From the NCBI GenBank assembly GCA_030647845.1, contig JAUSIO010000051.1:1-8899 (forward strand): a DNA stretch of 8,899 bases, in the 5' to 3' direction. How positions within the stretch are numbered: position 1 is the first letter of the stretch; the number at the start of each line of letters is the position of its first letter. This DNA is from a bacterium (lineage in GTDB: Bacteria; Patescibacteriota; Minisyncoccia; Phycocordibacterales; SBAW01). The notes beneath the pieces were generated by a model. The model saw only the letters and a program-made list of their open reading frames with translations. It ran no database searches and was not told the origin of the DNA. Position numbers and translations under genes: made by a program. Below, piece by piece: positions 1-5,441 of the stretch.

Positions 1-30
1 TCGAGCTACCGTTGATAATTCCCATATAAT

Positions 31-288
31 TTAGCGTCTGAATTCTAAGCGGCTAATACGGCGTTCGTGGTCGATTACCTTAACTGCGTCTTTATCTACT
101 GCACGGGAGATTCCCTGTAATGTCTGTTGGATTTCGTCAAACTGTTTATCGTGTAGCAACTGACCCTGTCGTAAATCACGAATATCGTAAACCGTTTTTT
201 CTAATAATTTTTGTTGTAGTTCAAACTGACGTTTAACAAACGTCATAAATTCTCCCGACACTTCTCCCGATTCTTTTTTCTTCACCAT
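31..288 (-). CDS. Small coiled-coil protein of unknown function
   Basis: I do not recognise this 85-residue protein. It is highly charged, has no membrane segment and no Cys, and from about residue 20 to the end it looks like a continuous amphipathic helix with heptad-like hydrophobics (ELQQKLLEKTVYDI, then IQQTLQGI, then VIDHERRISRLEF), so a coiled coil is likely. The frame can also open at a GTG at 294. I prefer the ATG at 288 because AGGTG lies three bases before it (292-296) and the GTG itself sits inside that Shine-Dalgarno-like string. It lies 97-102 bases downstream of the reductase gene on the same strand, with its own possible promoter, so it need not be co-transcribed. Small helical proteins like this often act as structural or partner-binding factors, but nothing here shows a function. 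The gene is very probably real; its role is unknown. Confidence 0.7.
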   Translation of the reverse strand: MVKKKESGEVSGEFMTFVKRQFELQQKLLEKTVYDIRDLRQGQLLHDKQFDEIQQTLQGISRAVDKDAVKVIDHERRISRLEFRR

Positions 289-296
289 AGACACCT

Positions 297-326
297 ATTT
301 TACTCGCCTGCGCTCTAAAGAGGCAA
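297..326 (-). promoter_or_regulatory. Possible promoter of the small coiled-coil gene
   Basis: Read on the minus strand, TTGCCT (321-326) is followed after 18 bases by TAAAAT (297-302), a five-of-six match to the -10 consensus. The box ends eight bases before the ATG at 288, so transcription would start at or just before the start codon. This is a pattern match only. Confidence 0.35.
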
Positions 327-356
327 GGGGATTAGACAAAAGAACATTATTTAAGG

Positions 357-372
357 AGTCCCGAAAGGGGCT
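357..372 (-). terminator. Small hairpin downstream of nrdA, weak terminator candidate
   Basis: AGTCCC (357-362) pairs with GGGGCT (367-372) around a GAAA loop, a six-pair stem with one G-U pair. It lies 18 bases after the reductase stop codon on the minus strand. The following minus-strand bases (CCTTAAATAATG) are AT-rich but lack a real U-run, so it may only be an RNA 3'-end stabiliser. Confidence 0.3.
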
Positions 373-390
373 TGACAAGAAACGCTTGAG

Positions 391-3300
391 TTACGCGCTG
401 CAGCTCTCGCACGGTTCGCCGACGATTTCGATGCGGGGACTGGTGGGGAGGGTAAATTCTTGTGCTAGGGGTTGGGCACCTCCCAGAGGGTTCTGTCCGG
501 CGGGCTCAGTTTCTACATTCCACGACGAGCGCTCAACTGACACTTCGTGCACCGCAGTGTTTGGCATCGCGGCGTAGCTCTGGCCCACTGCCATAATGAG
601 CGGCGAGGGCATTGCCGCAGCAGTTGCAACCATTACGGTCTCCTCAATGATAATGCTCGAAGGTACGCTTGTTGAGACACTGCCCGGTGAGTCCTGCTGT
701 GAGGTACTACCAAATTTTGCCATGCTGATGGTCGCCTTCTCTACCCTCGACGCACCCAGTGTGCGCAGATAGTAGGTCGTTTTGAGCCCCAACGACCAGG
801 CGTACTGGTAGATTTCCGACAACACGCGGCCCGAGGTGCCGCCGTAAAAGATATTGAGTGACTGGCTTTGGTCTATCCACCGGCCACGGTACGCGGCCGC
901 TTTGACCAGCCATTGTGGGTCTATCTCGAACGCCTCTTTGTATTTGTCGCGCAGGGCGGGTGGAATTTCGGCAATCTGCTGGATGCTCCCGTCGTGATAT
1001 TTTATTTTCTCAAGCATATCCATGTCCCACAGACCAAGGCGCTTCAAGTCTTCGACCAAATACTCATTTACTATCATAAAATCGCCCGCCATGTTGCTTT
1101 TGACATAGAGGTTTTTGTAAATGGGCTCGATGGTCGGGTAACACCCGGCGATATTGGCGGTGGAGGCGGTTGGCGCATTTGCCATCGTGTTGGAATTGCG
1201 CATACCCCACTGCCGCACTGCCTCGCGCACGAGTTGCCAGTTGAGCGTCTCGTGCCGTGGTACCTCGATTTTGGTGCCGCGCTCCTGCTCGAGCAGTGCG
1301 AGCGTGTCCTGTGGAAAAATTCCGCGGTCCCATTTGGAACCCTTATACGTCTCGTAGGTGCCACGCTCTTTGGCGAGCAATGATGAAGATAGGATGGCAT
1401 GGTAGGCAATAGCCTCCATAGACTCGTCCGAAAAGCGCACCGCCGCGTCGGAGTCGAAGTTGAGGTTAAGTTTGTACAGCGCGTCTTGCAAACCACGCAG
1501 ACCAAGCCCCACGGGGCGGTGCTTCATGTTGGAGCGTTTGGTGTCCTCGGTCGGGTAGAAGTTGATGTCTATGACGTTGTCGAGCATGCGCATCGCAACC
1601 GGCACGACACGCGCAACGGTCTCACGGTTGAGCATGCCTGCCTCGACAAAGCGTGCCATATTTATAGAACCCAAATTGCACACGGCGGTCTCGTTTGCGC
1701 TGGTATTGAGTGTGATTTCGGTGCAGAGGTTGCTCGAGTGTACCACGCCGACATGGTCTTGCGGACTGCGTATATTGCTCGGGTCCTTCCAGGTGATCCA
1801 CGGGTGGCCGCTCTCAAACAGCATAGTGAGATGCTTTTTCCACAGGTCGGCGGCGCGGATTTTTTTGAACATGGGGATAGTGCCTTCTTCGGCCATCTGC
1901 TCGTAGCGGACATACGCCTCTTCGAACGCGCGGCCGTAGAGGTCGTGCAGGTCGGGAACATCCGAAGGCGAGAAGAGCGTCCAATAGCCGTCTTCTTGCA
2001 AGCGCTTCATAAAAAGGTCGGGTACCCACACGGCGGTGTTAAGGTCGTGGGCACGCCGCCGCTCGTCACCGGTATTTTTGCGCAACTCGATAAAGTCTTC
2101 GATGTCGGCGTGCCAGTACTCGAGGTACACGGCGGCGGCGCCGCGCCGCCGCCCCGAGCGGTTGATAGAGATAGTGACATCGTTGGCGATTTTGAGAAAG
2201 GGTATGACGCCCTGACTCTCAACCCCGGTCGATTTAATGAGCGAACCGGTGGCGCGGATTGGCGTCCAGTCGGTGCCGAGCCCGCCGGCATATTTGAGTA
2301 ACTGAGCTCCGTCGGAATACTGCTTAAAAATCGCGTGCAAGTCGTCGGGCACGGTCGAAAGGAAGCAGGAGGAAAGTTGTGGGAGTCGCAGACCCGCGTG
2401 GTACAAAGTCGGCGAGGACGGCGTGTAGTACATCGCCGACATCACTTCGTAAAATTCGACTGCCTGCGTTTGCCGTTCTTCGGGCGTTTGTTCTGCCAAG
2501 GCAACCCCCATCGCGACACGCATCCAAAAAATTTGAGGAGTCTCAAGGAGCGCGCGACCCTTATGTTCTTTTGAAAGGTAGTTTGCATGGAGCGTTTGGA
2601 GTCCGAGATATTTAAAATCGCGGTCGCGCTCGACGACCAACGCATCAGCCAAGCGGGCAAGGTCAAACTTGAGCATCCGCGGGTCAAACTGACCAATTTC
2701 TACGCCGCGGTTAATGGTGCGGACAAATGCCACTTTGTGTGCCTCGTCGAGATTAGCGTAGTCGATGTCGCCCAAGACGTCGCGGTACATTTGTTGCAGG
2801 AGCAAACGCGCCGCCACACTCGAGTGTACCGGGTCGCGCTCGATCATTGAGCGAACAACCATTATTAACACTTCGTGGATATCTTTTGTTTTGATGCCCT
2901 CATACATCTCTTGGCGCACGCGAGCGATGATAGACAGCACATCAACGACCTGTTCGTATCCCTCAACCGCTTGCCTAAGTGTGCTAGTTAACTTTGCTTC
3001 GCTCCAATGCTCACGAGCGCCGCTGCGTTTGATGATAAAAAGCGCATGTTCCTCTATTTTTTCGGCAACTTCCTGTTTTTTTTCTTGCCGGATTTTGTCG
3101 TGTTCATAGCGGTATATAATATACGCTTTGGCAACCGTGTAATACCCGCGTTGCATGAGTGCGTTCTCAACGAGGTCCTGGATTTCTTCGACGCTAGGGA
3201 CAAACGCGGTGTTTCCAAATTTTAAGTCTATAGCATCGACAACCACACGCGTGACCTCGCTTGCAACAGCCTCCATGGCGTCACCCATCGTGGCCGCAAA

Positions 3301-3450
3301 GGCCTTTTGCACCGCAATCTGGATGTTCTCAGGGTAAAAGTCGACGATCTCACCGTTGCGTTTTTTTATCTTCTGCGTGAGTGCCATAAGAGATACAGTA
3401 TACTCCCAAAGAGCTTCCGCTGTTTGGGAATCTCCCTGTGCATAGTGCAT
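391..3450 (-). CDS. nrdA: Ribonucleoside-diphosphate reductase, class I large (alpha) subunit
   Basis: This enzyme reduces ribonucleoside diphosphates to deoxyribonucleotides in the cytoplasm and needs a radical-carrying beta subunit, which is not in this window. Two ATP-cone regulatory domains come first (about 24-120, with KKRNGEIVDF; and about 137-228, with the more degenerate KRSGAREHW). The catalytic barrel follows: C362 (SSCFLS), N574-x-C576-x-E578 (SNLCTEI), C591 (AVCNLGS), the phosphate-binding NAPTASTANI loop near 758, the tyrosine pair Y893-Y894 (KTTYYLRT) of class I radical transfer, and the C-terminal redox pair C1014-x-x-C1017. All catalytic residues are present. The two-cone layout resembles Pseudomonas aeruginosa NrdA (about 960 residues) rather than E. 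coli NrdA (761). The stretch from the tyrosine pair to the terminal cysteines is about 120 residues of Ser/Ala/Pro-rich sequence, versus about 23 in E. coli. The frame opens at 3450, but that ATG has no ribosome site; the ATG at 3387 (residue 22), just before the first cone, is probably the true start. Confidence 0.97.
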   Translation of the reverse strand: MHYAQGDSQTAEALWEYTVSLMALTQKIKKRNGEIVDFYPENIQIAVQKAFAATMGDAMEAVASEVTRVVVDAIDLKFGNTAFVPSVEEIQDLVENALMQRGYYTVAKAYIIYRYEHDKIRQEKKQEVAEKIEEHALFIIKRSGAREHWSEAKLTSTLRQAVEGYEQVVDVLSIIARVRQEMYEGIKTKDIHEVLIMVVRSMIERDPVHSSVAARLLLQQMYRDVLGDIDYANLDEAHKVAFVRTINRGVEIGQFDPRMLKFDLARLADALVVERDRDFKYLGLQTLHANYLSKEHKGRALLETPQIFWMRVAMGVALAEQTPEERQTQAVEFYEVMSAMYYTPSSPTLYHAGLRLPQLSSCFLSTVPDDLHAIFKQYSDGAQLLKYAGGLGTDWTPIRATGSLIKSTGVESQGVIPFLKIANDVTISINRSGRRRGAAAVYLEYWHADIEDFIELRKNTGDERRRAHDLNTAVWVPDLFMKRLQEDGYWTLFSPSDVPDLHDLYGRAFEEAYVRYEQMAEEGTIPMFKKIRAADLWKKHLTMLFESGHPWITWKDPSNIRSPQDHVGVVHSSNLCTEITLNTSANETAVCNLGSINMARFVEAGMLNRETVARVVPVAMRMLDNVIDINFYPTEDTKRSNMKHRPVGLGLRGLQDALYKLNLNFDSDAAVRFSDESMEAIAYHAILSSSLLAKERGTYETYKGSKWDRGIFPQDTLALLEQERGTKIEVPRHETLNWQLVREAVRQWGMRNSNTMANAPTASTANIAGCYPTIEPIYKNLYVKSNMAGDFMIVNEYLVEDLKRLGLWDMDMLEKIKYHDGSIQQIAEIPPALRDKYKEAFEIDPQWLVKAAAYRGRWIDQSQSLNIFYGGTSGRVLSEIYQYAWSLGLKTTYYLRTLGASRVEKATISMAKFGSTSQQDSPGSVSTSVPSSIIIEETVMVATAAAMPSPLIMAVGQSYAAMPNTAVHEVSVERSSWNVETEPAGQNPLGGAQPLAQEFTLPTSPRIEIVGEPCESCSA
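3397..3402 (-). promoter_or_regulatory. Possible -10 box of nrdA
   Basis: On the minus strand TATACT lies nine bases before the ATG at 3387, the preferred nrdA start. A transcript from it would begin within a few bases of that ATG, giving a leaderless or near-leaderless mRNA. No convincing -35 element is seen. I looked for an NrdR-box pair near it and found none. If this box is used, the 21 residues coded between 3450 and 3388 are not translated. Confidence 0.35.
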
Positions 3451-3484
3451 AGTGGAACTTTTTCACTAAAAATCAACTGCTTTA

Positions 3485-3533
3485 TGCAAAAAACCGCAAA
3501 ATCTTCGGTATTTTGGTGCCAAAAACGAAGATT
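3485..3533 (-). terminator. Long hairpin with T-rich tail after the HAD gene
   Basis: AATCTTCG (3500-3507) pairs perfectly with CGAAGATT (3526-3533). Inside it TTTTGG (3511-3516) faces CCAAAA (3519-3524), so the stem is almost continuous. On the minus strand it starts about 20 bases after the HAD stop codon and is followed by TTTGCGGTTTTTT. It is best read as an intrinsic terminator for the HAD gene that separates it from nrdA. The U-run is interrupted, and a regulatory role upstream of nrdA is also possible. Confidence 0.45.
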
Positions 3534-3552
3534 CTCTCCCACCGACTTATTG

Positions 3553-4320
3553 TTAGGAATGGTTGCGCAGGAGTGTTTTGATAAGGGCTGCAGTTTCCCC
3601 AGGGCTAAATACTGCGTGCGTTGGGACGCCGGTGTCGATGACCACGGCGTCGTTGCCGCCTTCCTCTAGCGCATCGCCGACATAGAGCATCTCTGCAATG
3701 GGGATGCCGGTGAGTTCCTGTAAGCGCTTGATACCATAGGATTTGGTGATGTCTTTGCGGGTTATATCGACCGAGGTGCTACCGCCAGTCGCCTCAGAAA
3801 ACTCTGGCAAGCGGCGGGCAAGCTCGTCGCGCAAGGCCTTTTTCTTCTCGCCTGTTGGGTCCCACTTCTGTTTTTCTTCCAAAGGAGCCGCTTGTCCGAG
3901 GCCCGAAAATACAATTTCGGCACCGCGGTCCTCGATGCGCTCGCCCCACTCGGGTGGCCGTGGGGGCTCGGGCGTCAGCCCGACTACTGCGAGCGCCTCG
4001 CCAAGCGCTTGCCGAATGCGCGTTTTTTCTGTATCGGAAAAATGGTAGTCATAGCGCGGATGCCAAGCTCCTTGCACAAAGACAAAACACTGTGCCGCGT
4101 TGTCGGGGAAGAGGTATAACCGTTCAAAATGCGTTTCATCCCCCAGCGCAGAAAAAAATTGTTTCTCAAATTGTGGAAACCCGGCACCAGACATCACTGC
4201 CACCGGCATTTTTTGTAAGAGTCTTTCCAACAAGTCGCCCATTTCGGCCGAGATGCGCTGTTTTGACTCGGTAAGCGTACCGTCGAGGTCAAAGATGATT
4301 ATTTTTGGATTTGGCTTCAT
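3553..4320 (-). CDS. HAD-IIB family hydrolase, phosphomannomutase-like
   Basis: This is a 255-residue cytoplasmic HAD-superfamily protein. Motif I is FDLDGTLT, with nucleophile D11 and acid/base D13. Motif II is S44 in VMSGAG, motif III is K193 in DITKSYGI, and motif IV is GD (D216) followed by GGND (D224), which should hold Mg2+. The cap between motifs II and III is the C2b (type IIB) kind. Its order resembles eukaryotic-type phosphomannomutases: the D-x-DGTLT start, a GxxF..FEKQF helix, an ER..R segment before EIVFSGLGQ (compare the PMM pattern EFRNG....SPIGR) and a GGSTSVDI strand (compare GGQISFDV). One PMM substrate arginine appears as Gln in GLGQ. It may be a phosphomannomutase (mannose-1-P to mannose-6-P) or a sugar-phosphate phosphatase of the same subclass, such as sucrose- or mannosylphosphoglycerate phosphatase. 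The nearby mannose-type genes favour a mannose substrate, but it is a separate unit. The ATG at 4320 fits family length. Confidence 0.85.
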   Translation of the reverse strand: MKPNPKIIIFDLDGTLTESKQRISAEMGDLLERLLQKMPVAVMSGAGFPQFEKQFFSALGDETHFERLYLFPDNAAQCFVFVQGAWHPRYDYHFSDTEKTRIRQALGEALAVVGLTPEPPRPPEWGERIEDRGAEIVFSGLGQAAPLEEKQKWDPTGEKKKALRDELARRLPEFSEATGGSTSVDITRKDITKSYGIKRLQELTGIPIAEMLYVGDALEEGGNDAVVIDTGVPTHAVFSPGETAALIKTLLRNHS

Positions 4321-4327
4321 CTCATTA

Positions 4328-4333
4328 ACTATA
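4328..4333 (-). promoter_or_regulatory. Possible -10 box of the HAD gene
   Basis: On the minus strand TATAGT lies seven bases before the ATG at 4320, the spacing expected if the transcript begins at the start codon. No good Shine-Dalgarno site precedes that ATG, which fits a leaderless mRNA. The -35 position (about 4351-4356, CTTTTC on this strand) is poor and falls inside the inverted repeat at 4343-4366. Confidence 0.35.
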
Positions 4334-4342
4334 GCCCCTTGC

Positions 4343-4366
4343 GTGGATATGAAAAGGACTATCCAC
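4343..4366. repeat. Inverted repeat in the divergent promoter region
   Basis: GTGGATA (4343-4349) and TATCCAC (4360-4366) form a perfect seven-base inverted repeat with a 10-base spacer, placing the two half-sites about 1.6 helical turns apart. It lies between the divergently read HAD and regulator genes and covers the -35 region of the HAD promoter candidate. It could be an operator for a dimeric regulator. The right half also reads CTATCCACA, one base from a DnaA box. Confidence 0.4.
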
Positions 4367-4389
4367 AGGTTTTAGGTTACGTGGTTTTG

Positions 4390-4408
4390 TATTTTGATAT
4401 ATCATAAT
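4390..4408. repeat. 19-bp near-palindromic repeat, copy 1, in the regulator promoter
   Basis: The sequence is TATTTTGATATATCATAAT. The last 18 bases form a palindrome with eight of nine pairs matched, around a perfect TGATATATCA core. Identical copies lie at 4837 and 5386 in the same orientation. This copy ends in CATAAT (4403-4408), a -10-like box seven bases before the ATG at 4416, so a protein bound here would block the likely promoter of the TrpR-like gene. TrpR-type dimers bind palindromes of about this length, so autoregulation is a reasonable inference. Confidence 0.7.
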
Positions 4409-4415
4409 TTTATAT

Positions 4416-4829
4416 ATGAAAGTCCGTGCAAAAAAGTTGACTGATGTACAGCGCATCGAAACACTTGACGCACTGTATACTGCCGCGGGTGCGGTACGTG
4501 GTCGGGAAGCAATGAAACTTTTCTTGCGGGACCTTTTAACCGAAAGCGAACGGATTATGCTAGGACGACGGATTGTCATCGCTCGCAGAATTCTTGCAGG
4601 TGACCACCACGATGATATTGCCACTGATATGCATGTTGGCTACGATACGATATATCGCGTGCGCCGCTGGCTTGAAGATCAGTTACCGGGCTATGAGCAG
4701 GCAATACAGGGTATGGAAGCAGAATTTGAAAAACGGAAAGAAAAGAAACTTTATGCAACTAGCGCGCTATATCGGCTTAAAAAGAAATACCCGCTACACT
4801 TTTTGCTCTTTCCAACACCAAAAAAGTAA
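4416..4829 (+). CDS. TrpR-like (YerC/YecD type) DNA-binding regulator
   Basis: This is a 137-residue, all-helical transcription regulator related to the Trp repressor family, the only plus-strand gene here. The family signature is clear: LRDLLTESERIMLGRRIVIARRIL (about 37-60), matching the TrpR helices that precede the DNA-reading domain, then a helix-turn-helix at about 65-88 (DDIATDMHVGYDTIYRVRRWL). YerC/YecD proteins are about 100 residues; this one carries about 35 extra, a charged helix (EFEKRKEKK) and a Lys/Arg-rich tail ending PTPKK, which could add DNA contacts. The ATG at 4416 is preceded by AT-rich sequence without a Shine-Dalgarno site. A -10-like CATAAT sits seven bases upstream inside a near-palindrome, so the gene may be leaderless and self-regulated. 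The ligand and regulon are unknown; binding tryptophan should not be assumed. It is read divergently from the HAD gene. Confidence 0.9.
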   Translation: MKVRAKKLTDVQRIETLDALYTAAGAVRGREAMKLFLRDLLTESERIMLGRRIVIARRILAGDHHDDIATDMHVGYDTIYRVRRWLEDQLPGYEQAIQGMEAEFEKRKEKKLYATSALYRLKKKYPLHFLLFPTPKK

Positions 4830-4836
4830 CGTAGTA

Positions 4837-4855
4837 TATTTTGATATATCATAAT
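4837..4855. repeat. 19-bp near-palindromic repeat, copy 2
   Basis: This is identical over 19 bases, and in orientation, to the copies at 4390 and 5386. It begins eight bases after the stop codon of the TrpR-like gene and lies between two convergent genes, so it is not in a promoter for either neighbour. That is odd for a simple operator. A looping site, or a boundary left by duplication or insertion, would explain it. Confidence 0.7.
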
Positions 4856-4865
4856 CTCAACAGAA

Positions 4866-4889
4866 TAAAAAACTCCGCGCAAGGCGGAG
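4866..4889 (-). terminator. Intrinsic terminator of the 125-residue membrane protein gene
   Basis: On the minus strand GCTCCGC-type stem bases (4884-4889 pairing with 4873-4878, CTCCGC/GCGGAG, five-base loop) are followed directly by six Ts and ATT (4872-4866). It lies 21 bases after the stop codon at 4911. This is the clearest rho-independent terminator in the window. In the plus direction the hairpin lacks a U-run but may still help end the convergent regulator transcript. Confidence 0.8.
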
Positions 4890-4910
4890 CGATATTATAT
4901 TCGGACGTCG

Positions 4911-5288
4911 TTAGTCGGTGTGGTCGGGGTCGACGAGCGGCAAGCCTCGGCGTCGGTTCATCTCGGCAAACGAGAATAAGCGCGGCGTGATTTCCCAGGT
5001 ATTGGTTTTAAGATTCACACCGAGACACTCAACTCGCCGGTGTTCACGCCGGTACCACCACGGGAACTCCAGCCGATGCGCAATTTCAAGCAGGAGACGA
5101 AAAAAGAGAAGGAGGAGTAGGGCGAGGACCAAACCAAGCACCCACATCTTCCGGCCATCGCCGACCAAGAGATGCGAGCAATACACGTCGAGAGCGACGA
5201 GCAATACGACGAGCGGGCCAATAACCACGCCCGCCGAAAGAGGATTATTTAAGATGCATCGCTCAACCATTCCTTCGGGTCTTTGCAT
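4911..5288 (-). CDS. Two-helix membrane protein of unknown function
   Basis: I do not recognise this 125-residue protein. Two hydrophobic helices are clear: about 18-40 (AGVVIGPLVVLLVALDVY) and about 48-70 (MWVLGLVLALLLLLFF). A short GDGRK turn joins them, so they form a membrane hairpin. The rest is a basic tail with a WWYRREHRR patch (about 77-85) and a mixed tail rich in Arg and Asp. By the positive-inside rule the tail should be cytoplasmic, and both ends with it. The ATG at 5288 has GAGGG four bases upstream, one of the few ribosome sites in this window. It has its own promoter candidate and a strong terminator, so it is a single-gene unit. It is bracketed by copies 2 and 3 of the 19-bp repeat. 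The open frame on the opposite strand looks like a shadow, because only this strand has a ribosome site, promoter and terminator in place. Confidence 0.75.
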   Translation of the reverse strand: MQRPEGMVERCILNNPLSAGVVIGPLVVLLVALDVYCSHLLVGDGRKMWVLGLVLALLLLLFFRLLLEIAHRLEFPWWYRREHRRVECLGVNLKTNTWEITPRLFSFAEMNRRRGLPLVDPDHTD

Positions 5289-5330
5289 GATACCCTCGTG
5301 TTGTTGCGAGAGGATTAAACTTCCAAAGTA

Positions 5331-5358
5331 AATTTACCAAACTGAACTAGCTTGTCAA
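5331..5358 (-). promoter_or_regulatory. Promoter of the membrane protein gene
   Basis: A perfect -35 box, TTGACA (5353-5358 on the minus strand), is followed after 16 bases by TAAATT (5331-5336), a four-of-six -10 match. This would give a leader of about 35 bases with GAGGG just before the ATG at 5288. It differs from the other starts here, which suggest leaderless mRNAs. Repeat copy 3 lies about 30 bases upstream of the -35 box, a position suited to an activator or a distal operator. Confidence 0.55.
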
Positions 5359-5362
5359 CGAC

Positions 5363-5380
5363 AATAAAAACTCCGGTTTA
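5363..5380 (-). terminator. Weak terminator candidate after the GH130 operon
   Basis: On the minus strand AAAC and GTTT (5376-5379 and 5368-5371) form a short stem followed by a T-rich run (TTTTTATT). The string AATAAAAACTCCG on the plus strand nearly repeats the clear terminator at 4864-4877 (one A shorter), so this may be a decayed relative of it. The stem is only four pairs, so it would be weak. Confidence 0.3.
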
Positions 5381-5385
5381 GAAGA

Positions 5386-5404
5386 TATTTTGATATATCA
5401 TAAT
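5386..5404. repeat. 19-bp near-palindromic repeat, copy 3
   Basis: This third exact copy of TATTTTGATATATCATAAT has the same orientation as copies 1 and 2. It lies 37 bases beyond the stop codon of the fused GH130 gene and upstream of the promoter of the membrane-protein gene. The spacings copy 1 to 2 and 2 to 3 are 447 and 549 bases. It could regulate the membrane-protein gene. On the minus strand it is also transcribed as part of the GH130 3' untranslated region. Confidence 0.7.
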
Positions 5405-5441
5405 TTTTGTTCAAGGGTGTATTTGTTAAAGATAGAAATTC

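Noticed and set aside
2131..2153. Perfect GC-only inverted repeat (10-base arms, 3-base spacer) within nrdA
   Set aside because: It codes for the conserved RRRGAAA segment of the reductase; Arg and Ala codons of the form CGG and GCG create the symmetry.
1399..2301. A 300-codon open frame on the plus strand opposite nrdA
   Set aside because: It lies wholly antisense to conserved reductase motifs in GC-rich sequence and encodes no recognisable domain: a shadow frame.
4359..4367. DnaA-box-like CTATCCACA
   Set aside because: A single near-match without a cluster, dnaA/dnaN neighbours or an AT-rich unwinding region does not support an origin.
4390..4408. The 19-bp repeat as a Xer/dif recombination site
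   Set aside because: dif-type sites have two 11-base arms around a 6-base spacer, about 28 bases; identity here stops at 19 and the palindrome is continuous. Kept only as a weak alternative.
4918..5331. A 137-codon plus-strand frame opposite the membrane-protein gene
   Set aside because: Its product is Arg/Ser-rich and patternless, while the minus strand has two clear helices plus ribosome site, promoter and terminator.
4390..5404. The three repeats as a CRISPR array
   Set aside because: The intervals of about 450 and 550 bases contain genes, not uniform spacers, and no cas gene is present.
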